A stretch of 64,000 bases of DNA from Manganibacter manganicus (GTDB taxonomy: Bacteria; Pseudomonadota; Alphaproteobacteria; Rhizobiales; Rhizobiaceae). The stretch spans positions 7,501 through 71,500 of the forward strand of contig NZ_MDET01000015.1 in the NCBI RefSeq assembly GCF_002075885.1. The letters are read 5' to 3'. Numbering within the stretch: the first letter of the stretch is position 1; each line of letters opens with the position of its first letter. The position numbers were made by a program, and so were the translations under genes. The notes under the pieces were generated by a model. It was not told where the DNA came from, did not search any database, and saw only the letters and a program-made list of their open reading frames with translations. Positions 49,298 through 58,526 of this stretch are shown piece by piece.

Positions 49298-51001
49298 ATG
49301 ACAATAAATGGATGGATACAGATCCTGGTCTTTGCCGGGATCATCATCGCGCTGGTAAAGCCGCTCGGCGGCTATCTCACCCGCGTCTTGAAAGGCGAGC
49401 GTACAATCCTTTCGGCGATTTTTGGACCGCTCGAACGGGGACTGTACCGCGTCGCCGGAACGAATGAGAATGAGGAGCAGCATTGGACGACCTATGCGCT
49501 GGCCATGCTGCTCTTCAACCTTGCTGGCTTCACGGTTCTCTACCTCGTTCAACGTCTGCAGGGAGGGTTGCCGTTCAACCCTCAGGGACTGGGAGCGGTT
49601 GAGCCGACCAGCGCTTTCAATACCGCTGTCAGCTTCGTGACCAATACCAACTGGCAGGGCTATGGCGGCGAGACCACCATGAGCTATTTGACCCAGATGG
49701 CGGGTCTTACCGTGCAGAACTTTGTGTCGGCAGCGACGGGCATCGCGATTGCGGTCGCATTGATCCGCGGGTTCTCTCGGGCATCTGGCAAAACGGTCGG
49801 TAATTTCTGGGTCGATCTCACCCGCATCACGCTCTACGTCTTGCTGCCCATCTGCTTCGTCGGCAGCCTGGTTCTGGTCTGGCAGGGCGTTCCGCAGAAC
49901 CTCAATCCGTACACCATCGCAACAACCGTTGAAGGCGCGCAGCAAACCATCGCTCAGGGTCCGGTCGCATCTCAGATGATGATCAAGCATCTGGGAACCA
50001 ACGGCGGCGGCTTCTTCAACGTCAACGCTTCGCACCCGTTCGAAAACCCGAATGCCTTCACCAACCTCATTCACATGGTCTCGATCTTTGCCATCGGCGC
50101 TGCTCTGACCAACGTGTTTGGTCGCATGGTCGGCAGCGAGAAAAAGGGCTGGGCCATCTTCACAGCCATGGGCGTTCTGTTCCTCGCCGGTGTCGCAATC
50201 ACCTATTGGGCCGAGGCCGCGGGCAATCCGCTTCTCCATTCGCTTGGCCTTGAGGGCGGCAACATGGAAGGAAAGGAAACCCGTTTCGGTATCGTCACGT
50301 CGGCGCTCTTTGCAGTCGTTACGACCGCTGCGTCGTGCGGTGCGGTCATAGCCATGCACGACAGCTTCATGCCGCTGGGCGGAATGATCCCGATCATCAA
50401 CATGATGCTCGGCGAGATCATCATAGGCGGTGTCGGCGCGGGTTTCTACGGCATCATCCTGTTCGTCGTCGTCGCGATCTTCGTTGCGGGGCTCATGGTC
50501 GGGCGTACACCCGAATATCTCGGCAAGAAGATTGAGGCGAAGGAAGTGAAGATGGCCATGCTGGCTGTCTTGTGTCTGCCTCTTTCGATACTTGGCTTCA
50601 CCGCGATTGCCGTAGTGCTCGGCACGGGTGTGGCTTCGATGGCGAACGCGGGTCCACACGGATTCTCCGAGGTCCTTTACGCCTACACTTCCGGCACCGC
50701 GAACAATGGTTCGGCCTTTGCAGGTCTTTCCGCCAACACGCCCTGGTACAACATCACGATTGGCCTGGCGATGTTGATGGGACGCTTCATGGTGATCGTT
50801 CCAGCGCTGGCTATCGCTGGCTCCCTGGTCGCCAAGAAAACGGTTCCCGAGTCCAGCGGCACGCTGCCTACGACCGGGCCTCTGTTTGTCGGACTTCTGG
50901 TGGGTGTGATCCTGATCGTCGGCGGCCTGACGTTCTTCCCGGCGTTGGCGCTGGGTCCGATCGTCGAGCACTTCGCCATGTTGGCGGGCCAGAATTTCTG
51001 A
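49298..51001 (+). CDS. kdpA: K(+)-transporting ATPase subunit KdpA
   Basis: Channel-like potassium-binding subunit of the high-affinity KdpFABC pump, inner membrane, ten helices. Selectivity-filter repeats are visible: [48 protein letters not shown] and [14 protein letters not shown]. 567 residues, family length. Operon kdpF-A-[58-aa gene]-B-C-D-E-EIIA. The element-borne location implies the host gains or duplicates a potassium-scavenging system with the island. Confidence 0.98.
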   Translation: MTINGWIQILVFAGIIIALVKPLGGYLTRVLKGERTILSAIFGPLERGLYRVAGTNENEEQHWTTYALAMLLFNLAGFTVLYLVQRLQGGLPFNPQGLGAVEPTSAFNTAVSFVTNTNWQGYGGETTMSYLTQMAGLTVQNFVSAATGIAIAVALIRGFSRASGKTVGNFWVDLTRITLYVLLPICFVGSLVLVWQGVPQNLNPYTIATTVEGAQQTIAQGPVASQMMIKHLGTNGGGFFNVNASHPFENPNAFTNLIHMVSIFAIGAALTNVFGRMVGSEKKGWAIFTAMGVLFLAGVAITYWAEAAGNPLLHSLGLEGGNMEGKETRFGIVTSALFAVVTTAASCGAVIAMHDSFMPLGGMIPIINMMLGEIIIGGVGAGFYGIILFVVVAIFVAGLMVGRTPEYLGKKIEAKEVKMAMLAVLCLPLSILGFTAIAVVLGTGVASMANAGPHGFSEVLYAYTSGTANNGSAFAGLSANTPWYNITIGLAMLMGRFMVIVPALAIAGSLVAKKTVPESSGTLPTTGPLFVGLLVGVILIVGGLTFFPALALGPIVEHFAMLAGQNF

Positions 51002-51009
51002 GAACCGCG

Positions 51010-51186
51010 ATGACGGCCAAATGGCTGAGATCGATCCGATTTGTCGTGAACCCTCGCTCCTGGTTTCAGGAGCGAGGGTCGGCCAGACCGCCCAGTGCAT
51101 CGACGATCATTCTCGGCATGACGCTGGCGTTGGGGGGCGTGGTGCTCCTCGCCAAACTTATCACTGAATTGCTCGCGGCGGCGTGA
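51010..51186 (+). CDS. 58-residue membrane protein between kdpA and kdpB
   Basis: MTAKWLRSIRFVVNPRSWFQ, a basic N-terminal amphipathic part, then one helix (STIILGMTLALGGVVLLAKLITELLAAA). It lies 8 bp after kdpA and 42 bp before kdpB, in the operon direction. A 12-bp hairpin (51051-51078) falls inside its coding sequence. Canonical kdp operons have no gene here. No family recognised; an accessory subunit of the pump is a reasonable guess but unproven. Confidence 0.65.
   Translation: MTAKWLRSIRFVVNPRSWFQERGSARPPSASTIILGMTLALGGVVLLAKLITELLAAA
51051..51078 (+). promoter_or_regulatory. Intercistronic hairpin kdpA-kdpB
   Basis: Perfect 12-bp stem CCCTCGCTCCTG / CAGGAGCGAGGG with GTTT loop, inside the 58-codon gene. 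No T-run, so more likely an mRNA processing, stability or attenuation element than a full terminator. Confidence 0.7.
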
Positions 51187-51228
51187 CCGAGTGGTTGGCC
51201 CCCAAGAACAAACTCGCTGGAGTTTCTT

Positions 51229-53298
51229 ATGAACCAGTCCAAATCCGCGAGCATGCTGGACGCTCGCATACTCGTTCCGGCTATAGGGGATGCGTTTCGG
51301 AAACTGAATCCGAAGAGCCTCGCTAAAAACCCGGTCATGTTCGTCGTCGCCGTGGTGTCAGTCCTGACGACGGTACTTCTGCTCAAAGATATTGCCACAG
51401 GAGCTGAAAGCGTCGGCTTCTCGCTGCAGATCGTTCTGTGGCTCTGGTTCACGGTGCTATTCGCCAATTTCGCGGAGGCCGTGGCCGAAGGGCGCGGCAA
51501 GGCGCAGGCTGAATCGCTTCGCCGTACCCGCACCGAAACCCAGGCCAAGCTGCTCTCGAACGGCGGTTCCGACTACAAAATGGTGCCTGGCGCCACGCTG
51601 AAGGTCGGTGACGTTGTTCTCGTCGAGCCGGGCGACATCATCCCGTCCGATGGCGAAGTCATCGAGGGTGTGGCCTCGGTGAACGAAGCGGCGATTACGG
51701 GCGAGTCAGCACCGGTCATCCGCGAATCTGGCGGGGATCGTTCTGCCGTCACTGGTGGCACCCAAGTGCTTTCCGACTGGATCAAGGTCCGGATCACGGC
51801 TGCGGCCGGCTCGACCTTCATCGACAAGATGATCGCTCTCGTCGAAGGCGCTGAACGCCAGAAAACACCGAACGAAATCGCGCTCAACATCCTGCTTGCA
51901 GGGATGACGCTGATCTTCGTACTGGCCGTAGTGACCATTCCGAGCTTCGCGACCTATGCAGGTGGGTATGTTCCCATCATCGTTCTGGTCGCTCTGTTCG
52001 TCACGCTGATTCCGACCACAATCGGCGCGCTGCTGTCGGCCATCGGCATTGCCGGCATGGACCGGCTGGTCCGCTTCAATGTTCTGGCCATGTCCGGCCG
52101 TGCCGTAGAGGCCGCCGGCGACGTCGACACGCTTCTGCTTGACAAGACCGGGACGATCACGCTGGGCAATCGCCAGGCGAGCGAGTTCCGGCCGATCCGC
52201 GGCGTCACCGAAAAGGAACTCGCCGATGCAGCGCAGCTTGCTTCGCTTGCCGATGAGACTCCCGAGGGCCGCTCGGTCGTCGTGCTCGCCAAGGAAAAAT
52301 ACGGTATCCGCGCACGCGACATGGCCAGCCTGAACGCGACTTTCGTCCCGTTCACGGCGCAGACCCGTATGAGCGGTGTCGACCTGGAGGGCTCGTCGGT
52401 GCGTAAAGGCGCGGTCGATGCGGTCTTGAAGCATGTCGAGCTTGCCACGGTCGCAACAGGCAGCTCGCGTGCTTCCGCTGAAAGCGTCCGTGAGCTCCAG
52501 GGTATCGCCGACGAGATCGGCAAGGCAGGCGGCACGCCGCTCGCCGTGGTGAAGGATGGCCGCCTCCTCGGCGTCATCTATCTCAAGGACATCGTCAAGG
52601 GCGGCATCCGCGAACGCTTCGCCGAGCTGCGCCGCATGGGTATCCGCACGGTGATGATCACCGGCGACAACCCGATGACCGCGGCTGCTATCGCCGCCGA
52701 GGCCGGCGTCGATGACTTCCTGGCGCAGGCGACGCCGGAGAACAAGCTGGCGCTGATCCGCGAGGAACAGGCCAAAGGCAAGCTGGTGGCCATGTGCGGT
52801 GATGGTACCAACGACGCTCCGGCGCTTGCCCAGGCTGATGTGGGCGTGGCCATGAACACCGGCACGGTCGCCGCACGCGAGGCCGGCAATATGGTGGATC
52901 TCGACAGCGACCCGACCAAGCTCATTGAGATCGTGGAGATCGGCAAGCAATTGCTGATGACCCGCGGCGCGCTGACGACGTTCTCGATCGCCAACGACAT
53001 CGCGAAGTATTTCGCGATCATCCCGGCGATGTTCCTGGCGTTCTATCCGCAGCTTGGTGCGCTCAACATCATGGGCCTTGCTTCACCGCAGAGCGCCATC
53101 CTGTCGGCGATCATCTTCAATGCCCTCATCATCGTGGCGCTGATCCCGCTGTCGCTGAAAGGCGTAAAGTATCGTGCGATCGGAGCCGGTTCGCTGCTGT
53201 CCCGGAATCTCCTGATTTACGGGCTGGGCGGCATTCTCGTGCCCTTTGCCGGCATCAAGCTCATCGACATGGCCATCACAGCCGCTGGCCTCGTTTAG
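51229..53298 (+). CDS. kdpB: K(+)-transporting ATPase subunit KdpB
   Basis: P-type ATPase subunit that powers KdpA. Phosphorylation motif [19 protein letters not shown], actuator motif [11 protein letters not shown], hinge [14 protein letters not shown] and [19 protein letters not shown]. 689 residues, family length. Note the usual Kdp-specific GNR-x-A after DKTGT. Confidence 0.98.
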   Translation: MNQSKSASMLDARILVPAIGDAFRKLNPKSLAKNPVMFVVAVVSVLTTVLLLKDIATGAESVGFSLQIVLWLWFTVLFANFAEAVAEGRGKAQAESLRRTRTETQAKLLSNGGSDYKMVPGATLKVGDVVLVEPGDIIPSDGEVIEGVASVNEAAITGESAPVIRESGGDRSAVTGGTQVLSDWIKVRITAAAGSTFIDKMIALVEGAERQKTPNEIALNILLAGMTLIFVLAVVTIPSFATYAGGYVPIIVLVALFVTLIPTTIGALLSAIGIAGMDRLVRFNVLAMSGRAVEAAGDVDTLLLDKTGTITLGNRQASEFRPIRGVTEKELADAAQLASLADETPEGRSVVVLAKEKYGIRARDMASLNATFVPFTAQTRMSGVDLEGSSVRKGAVDAVLKHVELATVATGSSRASAESVRELQGIADEIGKAGGTPLAVVKDGRLLGVIYLKDIVKGGIRERFAELRRMGIRTVMITGDNPMTAAAIAAEAGVDDFLAQATPENKLALIREEQAKGKLVAMCGDGTNDAPALAQADVGVAMNTGTVAAREAGNMVDLDSDPTKLIEIVEIGKQLLMTRGALTTFSIANDIAKYFAIIPAMFLAFYPQLGALNIMGLASPQSAILSAIIFNALIIVALIPLSLKGVKYRAIGAGSLLSRNLLIYGLGGILVPFAGIKLIDMAITAAGLV

Positions 53299-53370
53299 TC
53301 GAAAGCGTTCATCACAGACACAATCCGCGAAGCGATATCCATCAGCAGCGGACCATTCAGGACAGTAACG

Positions 53371-53943
53371 ATGCTCAAGCAAATCAGACCCGCGATTTTT
53401 TTCATTGTCGCACTAACCGTCATCACCGGTCTCATCTATCCCCTTGGTGTAACCGGTATCGCGCAAGCTCTTTTCCCCCAACAGGCCAATGGAAGCCTGA
53501 TCGAGCGTGAAGGCACGGTCATAGGCTCCGAACTCATCGGTCAGAACTTTGCCGGCGAGCGATACTTCCACCCGCGTCCTTCGGCTGCCGGTTCAGATGG
53601 CTACGATGCCGGCGCGTCCAGCGGATCCAATCTTGGTCCGACCAGCCAGGCGCTTCGCGATCGTGTCGCTGCGGATACCGAGGCATCACGCACGGAGAAC
53701 AGTGGCGCAGCCGTCCCCATGGACCTTGTTACGGCCTCTGGTAGCGGCCTCGATCCCCATATTACGCCTGAAGCCGCCTACTTCCAGGTGGGCCGTGTCG
53801 CCAGAGCCCGCGGCATCGATGAGGCCGCAGTGCGCGTGCTGGTCGATCAGCATGTCGAGCCGCGCATACTCGGCTTCCTGGGAGAACCCGTGGTCAACGT
53901 TCTCAAGCTGAACCTGGCGCTCGACGACGCCAATAGAGGCTGA
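53371..53943 (+). CDS. kdpC: K(+)-transporting ATPase subunit KdpC
   Basis: Single-pass periplasmic subunit that helps assemble KdpFABC. N-terminal helix [28 protein letters not shown], then the signature [28 protein letters not shown] and the [19 protein letters not shown] block. 190 residues. kdpD follows after a 58-bp gap holding a 13-bp hairpin. Confidence 0.97.
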   Translation: MLKQIRPAIFFIVALTVITGLIYPLGVTGIAQALFPQQANGSLIEREGTVIGSELIGQNFAGERYFHPRPSAAGSDGYDAGASSGSNLGPTSQALRDRVAADTEASRTENSGAAVPMDLVTASGSGLDPHITPEAAYFQVGRVARARGIDEAAVRVLVDQHVEPRILGFLGEPVVNVLKLNLALDDANRG

Positions 53944-53951
53944 ATGAAGGT

Positions 53952-53980
53952 GCCAGGACGGCTATAGTAGCCGTCCTGGC
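53952..53980 (+). promoter_or_regulatory. Intercistronic hairpin kdpC-kdpD
   Basis: Perfect 13-bp stem GCCAGGACGGCTA / TAGCCGTCCTGGC with a 3-base loop, 8 bp past the kdpC stop. No T-run follows. It separates the transporter genes from the regulator genes. Confidence 0.75.
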
Positions 53981-54001
53981 GGTTGATCCGGAGCCAATTA
54001 A

Positions 54002-56707
54002 GTGTCTGACGACCCAATACGAGAGCAGAGCCGACCATCGCCTGATGCATTGCTGGAAAATGCGCAGCGGGAGACGCGGGGCCACCTCAAGATCTTTCTT
54101 GGGGCGGCTCCGGGTGTAGGCAAGACGTATGAGATGCTCATGTCGGGCCGGGCTCAGCGGGCCGATGGCGTCGACGTGGTCATCGGGGTGGTCGAGACCC
54201 ACGGGCGGGCCGAGACCGAGGCTCTGGTCGACGGGTTCGAGATCGTTCCGCGTCGCACAGTGCCCTATCGAGGGCATGTGCTCGATGAAATGGACATCGA
54301 CGCGATCCTGGCGCGCAAGCCGGCGCTCGTTCTGGTGGATGAACTCGCCCATACCAACGCCCCTGGCAGTCGCCACCCCAAGCGCTATCTCGATGTCGAG
54401 GAACTGCTCGCCAACGGCATAGACGTCTACAGCACGCTCAACATCCAGCACGTCGAGAGCCTCAACGACGTCGTGGCCCAGATCACGCGCATCCGGGTGC
54501 GAGAGACCGTTCCGGATTCGATCATCGACCGTGCCGACGACATCGAGATCATCGACATCACGCCGGGCGACCTGATCAAGCGCTTGAACGAGGGCAAGGT
54601 TTACCTGCCCAAGACCGCAAAGCGCGCAACGCAGAACTATTTCTCGCCAAGCAATCTGACGGCCCTTCGTGAGTTGGCTCTGCGGCGCACGGCGCAGCGG
54701 GTCGATGACCAGTTGGTCACCCATATGCAGGCGCACGCCATCACCGGCCCGTGGTCGGCCGGCGAGCGTGTCCTGGTGTGCATCAACGAACGGCCCGGGG
54801 CGACGGCGCTCGTGCGCTATGGCCGCCGTCAGGCCGACCGGCTTCGTGCGCCTTGGGCCGCGGTTCATGTCGAAACGAGCAAGGATGCCCGGCTTTCCGA
54901 GCAGCAAAAGGACAAGATCGCCAGTGCATTGCGACTTGCCGAGCAACTCGGCGCTGAGGCCGTTACCCTGCCCGGCGAGAACGTTGCGCAAGAAATTCTG
55001 ACCTACGCATCGACCAACAACTATACGCATGTCATCGTCGGCATGCCGACCTCGCCCAGGTGGCGGGAGCTTTTCGCGGGCTCCGTTTCGCATGATCTGA
55101 TCCGCGCCAAGACGGATGTGAGCGTGCACGTCATCTCGCCGGGCAATGGCGAGGATACGCGACGTCCGGCGACCGTGAGCGCACGATCTAAGAAGCGCCC
55201 AGACGTCGGTCACTATCTGTGGAGCACGCTTTACGTTGCCGTGGCATTGGGCCTCGGGACGGCGCTCTCCCGCTTTCTGGATGTGCGCAATATCGCGCTT
55301 GTCTTCCTGATGGCGGTTCTCGCCTCGGCGATGGGCGGCGGTTTGTGGCCGGCATTGTTTGCGTCTGTGCTAAGCGCGCTTGCCTTCAATTTTTTCTTTC
55401 TCGACCCTCTTTACACTCTTGTCATCGGCGATCCTGAAAGCGTGGTGGCCTTTGCCTTTTTCTTGGTGGTTGCGGTTATCGCAAGCAACCTTGCCAGCCG
55501 CGTTCAGCGGCAGGCCGTGACTGCGCGTGAGCGCGCGAAGACAACTGAAGGTCTCTATCAGTTCAGCAAGAAGCTCGCCGGCGCTGGGACGTTGGGAGAC
55601 GTTCTGTGGGCGACGGTCTATCAGATCGCTTCCATGCTGCACGTTAGGGTGGTTGCGCTTCTGCCAGAGAATGGCCGCATCGCGGTCCAAGCAGGATATC
55701 CGCCGGACGATACGCTTGACGATGCGGATATCGCCGCTGCGCATTGGGCCTGGGAGCATGACAAGCCCGCGGGCCGTGGGGCGGATACACTACCGGGAGC
55801 GAAGCGCCTCTACTTGCCTTTGAAGACGGGGCGAACACAGGTCGGTGTGATCGGGCTGGACAATGACAAGCAGGGGCCAGTCCTGACACCTGCCGAGCAA
55901 CGGCTTTTCGACTCCCTGGCGGATCAGGCCGCTCTGGCGATCGAGCGCATCCAACTGGTCGCCGATGTCGACAATGCGCGTCTCGCCGCCGAGGCGGACA
56001 AGCTGCGCTCTGCGCTTTTGACGTCGCTGTCGCATGACCTCAAGACGCCTCTGGCATCGATCCTGGGGTCGGCGGGAGCGTTGAGAGACTATTCGACCTC
56101 GCTAACGGACTCCGGCCGGGTCGAACTGCTGACGACGATTGTCGAAGAGGCCGAGAGGCTGAACCGGTTCATCGCAAACCTTCTCGACATGACCCGGTTG
56201 GAATCGGGCGCGGCGGCGGTATCGCTGACGCCGCTGTTCATCGGCGACAGCGTCGGCAGCGCCCTGCGTCGCGCTGAGAAGATACTGGCTTGCCATAGGG
56301 TCGATCTCGCGGTGCCGCCCGATCTGCCGATGGTTCGGCTCGATCCGGTCCTGTTCGAGCAGGTGTTGTTCAATCTGCTCGACAACGCGCGGAAATACGC
56401 GCCGGCAGGCTCGCTGATCGCGATAAGGGCCTGGGCGGAAGACGCCCAAATTGTCTTGCAGATCGTCGATGAAGGCCCCGGCATTCCCTCTGATGACCTG
56501 ACGAGAATTTTCGACAGTTTCTACCGCGTCCGGAAGAAGGACCACGTCCAGGCTGGGACGGGGCTTGGTCTGTCTATCTGCAAGGGATTTGTCGAGGCGA
56601 TGGGCGGGACGATTTTCGCAACCAATCGGGCTGACAGACCCGGCGCCATTTTCACGTTGCGGTTTCCGATCGGACCGGAGCCATCGACTTTGGAAGGAAG
56701 GATATGA
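54002..56707 (+). CDS. kdpD: Sensor histidine kinase KdpD
   Basis: Membrane sensor for low potassium/osmotic stress. Order: N-terminal KdpD domain with Walker A GAAPGVGKTYEML and HTNAPGSRHPKRY, a Usp-like domain around 250-370, four close helices (about 400-500), a GAF-like region, HisKA with the phospho-His in TSLSHDLKTPLASILG (about residue 675), and the HATPase with NLLDNARKYAP and GTGLGLSICKG. GTG 54002 follows GGAG. 901 residues. In E. coli unphosphorylated EIIA-Ntr binds and stimulates KdpD; a PtsN-like gene sits three positions on. Confidence 0.97.
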   Translation: MSDDPIREQSRPSPDALLENAQRETRGHLKIFLGAAPGVGKTYEMLMSGRAQRADGVDVVIGVVETHGRAETEALVDGFEIVPRRTVPYRGHVLDEMDIDAILARKPALVLVDELAHTNAPGSRHPKRYLDVEELLANGIDVYSTLNIQHVESLNDVVAQITRIRVRETVPDSIIDRADDIEIIDITPGDLIKRLNEGKVYLPKTAKRATQNYFSPSNLTALRELALRRTAQRVDDQLVTHMQAHAITGPWSAGERVLVCINERPGATALVRYGRRQADRLRAPWAAVHVETSKDARLSEQQKDKIASALRLAEQLGAEAVTLPGENVAQEILTYASTNNYTHVIVGMPTSPRWRELFAGSVSHDLIRAKTDVSVHVISPGNGEDTRRPATVSARSKKRPDVGHYLWSTLYVAVALGLGTALSRFLDVRNIALVFLMAVLASAMGGGLWPALFASVLSALAFNFFFLDPLYTLVIGDPESVVAFAFFLVVAVIASNLASRVQRQAVTARERAKTTEGLYQFSKKLAGAGTLGDVLWATVYQIASMLHVRVVALLPENGRIAVQAGYPPDDTLDDADIAAAHWAWEHDKPAGRGADTLPGAKRLYLPLKTGRTQVGVIGLDNDKQGPVLTPAEQRLFDSLADQAALAIERIQLVADVDNARLAAEADKLRSALLTSLSHDLKTPLASILGSAGALRDYSTSLTDSGRVELLTTIVEEAERLNRFIANLLDMTRLESGAAAVSLTPLFIGDSVGSALRRAEKILACHRVDLAVPPDLPMVRLDPVLFEQVLFNLLDNARKYAPAGSLIAIRAWAEDAQIVLQIVDEGPGIPSDDLTRIFDSFYRVRKKDHVQAGTGLGLSICKGFVEAMGGTIFATNRADRPGAIFTLRFPIGPEPSTLEGRI

Positions 56708-57399
56708 ATACGTCAGTAGTCAAGATTCTCGTCGTAGATGACGAGCCGCCGATCAGGAAACTCCTGCGCGTTGGGCTGACGGCCGAGGGCTACGCTATGG
56801 TCGAGGCTGTAAATGGCGAGGAAGCCGCCGCGCTCATCACAGAGGAGAAGCCCGATCTGATCCTGCTCGATCTTGGGCTGCCAGATATCTCAGGACATGA
56901 CCTTCTTGAGAGGTGGCGTGCCGAACTTATCGAGCTGCCGATAGTCGTCCTCTCCAGCCGGACCGATGAAACGGGCATTGTAAAGGCGCTGGAACTGGGC
57001 GCCGACGATTATCTCACCAAACCATTCGGGATGCGCGAGTTGGCGGCGCGCATTCGGGTGGCGCTGAGGCACAAGCTTCAGCAACAGGGCGAACGCCCGA
57101 TATTCCAGGTCGGCGATCTCTCGGTCGACCTAGTGAAGCGGATCGTCAAGGTCGCAGACAAGGAGGTGAAGCTCTCACCCAAGGAATACGAAATCCTGCG
57201 CGTCCTCGTGCAGCACGCGGGCAAGGTCATCACGCACCAGCACATCCTCAAGCATGTGTGGGGCGGCTCGACCGATGTCCAATATCTGCGGGTCTATGTC
57301 CGCCAGTTGCGGCAGAAGATAGAGGCCACGCCCGATCAGCCGCAATACATCCTGACTGAAACAGGTGTCGGTTACCGCCTCCGTGAACAGGAGCAGTGA
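56704..57399 (+). CDS. kdpE: Response regulator KdpE
   Basis: OmpR-type activator of the kdp genes. Receiver domain with the phospho-Asp in DLILLDLGLPDISG, the Lys of DDYLTKPFGMRELAARI, and a winged-helix DNA-binding domain (VKLSPKEYEILRVLVQHAGKVITHQ, YLRVYVRQLRQKIE, ETGVGYRL). 231 residues. Overlaps the kdpD stop by 4 bases (ATGA). Confidence 0.97.
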   Translation: MNTSVVKILVVDDEPPIRKLLRVGLTAEGYAMVEAVNGEEAAALITEEKPDLILLDLGLPDISGHDLLERWRAELIELPIVVLSSRTDETGIVKALELGADDYLTKPFGMRELAARIRVALRHKLQQQGERPIFQVGDLSVDLVKRIVKVADKEVKLSPKEYEILRVLVQHAGKVITHQHILKHVWGGSTDVQYLRVYVRQLRQKIEATPDQPQYILTETGVGYRLREQEQ

Positions 57400-57446
57400 C
57401 CGCGCATGCTCGCCTGGAAGCGGGCGACTTTAACGTGAGTACTCTT

Positions 57447-57899
57447 ATGAACCTGTCATCTGCCATCGCACCAGAGGACGTGATCCTTGATCTATCCATC
57501 TCCACGAAAGCCGTCCTGATCAAAAAGCTGGCGGCGCATGCCGCCGCTCGCACAGGGTTGACCGAGGAAGCGATCCATACAGCCTTGCTGGGACGCGAGC
57601 GTCTCGGCTCGACCGGCATCGGCCATGGCGTCGCCATGCCGCATGCGCCTGTACCCGGACTCCGGACATCATTCGCCGCGCTGATGGTGCTGAAGAAACC
57701 GATCGATTTCGAGGCGGTGGACGACCTTCCGGTCGACGTTGTCTTTCTGCTTCTGTCGGCCCCCGAAGGCAGCAACGAGTATCTGAAGATTCTCGCGGCA
57801 GTCGCCCGTAGGATGCGCGATGAGCGGGTCATGAAAATGCTGCGCGGCGCCAAGTCGGAGCATGCCGCTTATTCTATTCTAGTTGAGCAGCCAGTATGA
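57447..57899 (+). CDS. PTS EIIA domain protein, PtsN (EIIA-Ntr)-like
   Basis: 150 residues from ATG 57447 (MNLSSAIAPEDVILDL), the usual PtsN length. The phospho-accepting His is in GIGHGVAMPHAPVPGL (PHA), preceded by LLGRERLGSTG as in EIIA-Ntr. A GTG at 57396 overlapping the kdpE stop (GTGA) could instead start a longer form of 167 residues and would couple translation to kdpE. Directly following kdpDE, it is well placed to tune KdpD according to its phosphorylation by PtsP-NPr (mechanism known from E. coli; its use here is inference). Confidence 0.9.
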   Translation: MNLSSAIAPEDVILDLSISTKAVLIKKLAAHAAARTGLTEEAIHTALLGRERLGSTGIGHGVAMPHAPVPGLRTSFAALMVLKKPIDFEAVDDLPVDVVFLLLSAPEGSNEYLKILAAVARRMRDERVMKMLRGAKSEHAAYSILVEQPV

Positions 57900-57908
57900 G
57901 GGCCTCCT

Positions 57909-58285
57909 ATGAGAACTATTTTTGGCTTTTCGCCCCTGTTCCGGTCGAGCATCGGCTACGACCGAATGTTGAATGCGCTCAAAGCTGCGAGCGCGCCGGG
58001 AGTATCGACAACTGGCCTCCTTATGTTATCGCCGGGCTTGGCGAGGACGACTACCGCATCACCATCGCGGTGGCCGGCGTCTCACAGGACAAGCTGACGA
58101 TCACGCAGGAGCAGAACATGCTCATGGTGTCGGGTCAGAAGCCGGGCGAGGACAACAGCCTATATCTGCATCGCGGCGTTGCCGGGCGCCGCTTCGAGTT
58201 GGCCGCCCAAGTCAAGGTCGCACGCGCCCGCCTCGTCGGTGAAAAACCTCCGCGAGCGGAAAGGTCGGGCTCCCATCAAGCGTAA
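57909..58285 (+). pseudogene. N-terminal part of an IbpA-type small heat-shock gene, frameshifted and truncated
   Basis: Begins MRTIFGFSPLFRSSIGYDRM in one frame; near 58000 the reading must shift to follow IDNWPPYVIAGLGEDDYRIT, VSQDKLTITQEQNMLMVSGQ and YLHRGVAGRRFELA. Homology to IbpA-type Hsp20 stops at ARLV (58237). The last 16 codons (GEKPPRAERSGSHQA, stop) are foreign and match part of the NDUFS4-like gene at 42327-42359. The missing C-terminal end is found at 41136-41279. Confidence 0.85.
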
Positions 58286-58526
58286 ACGGCGGCACCTCAA
58301 ATGCAGCGCAATCAACCAGCGAATGGTCTTATGCCGAATTAGGAACTTGCTTAGGCGCTGAGACGCAAAAGAGCAGTCACCGGGGGTAAGTAGATATGCA
58401 GCGGCGCTCCCAATCAGGCCTTTGGCAATCGCTGCCGAGCCGAGTCGTGCGAGTTTGCTTAGTAACTCACTTTATGGGGCAGCAGGTGCCAACGGCCCAA
58501 AACAGGGAACGGGCGGGTGTGTAACG

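Noticed and set aside
49268..51100. 610-codon minus-strand frame opposite kdpA
   Set aside because: Fully antisense to kdpA; no motif.
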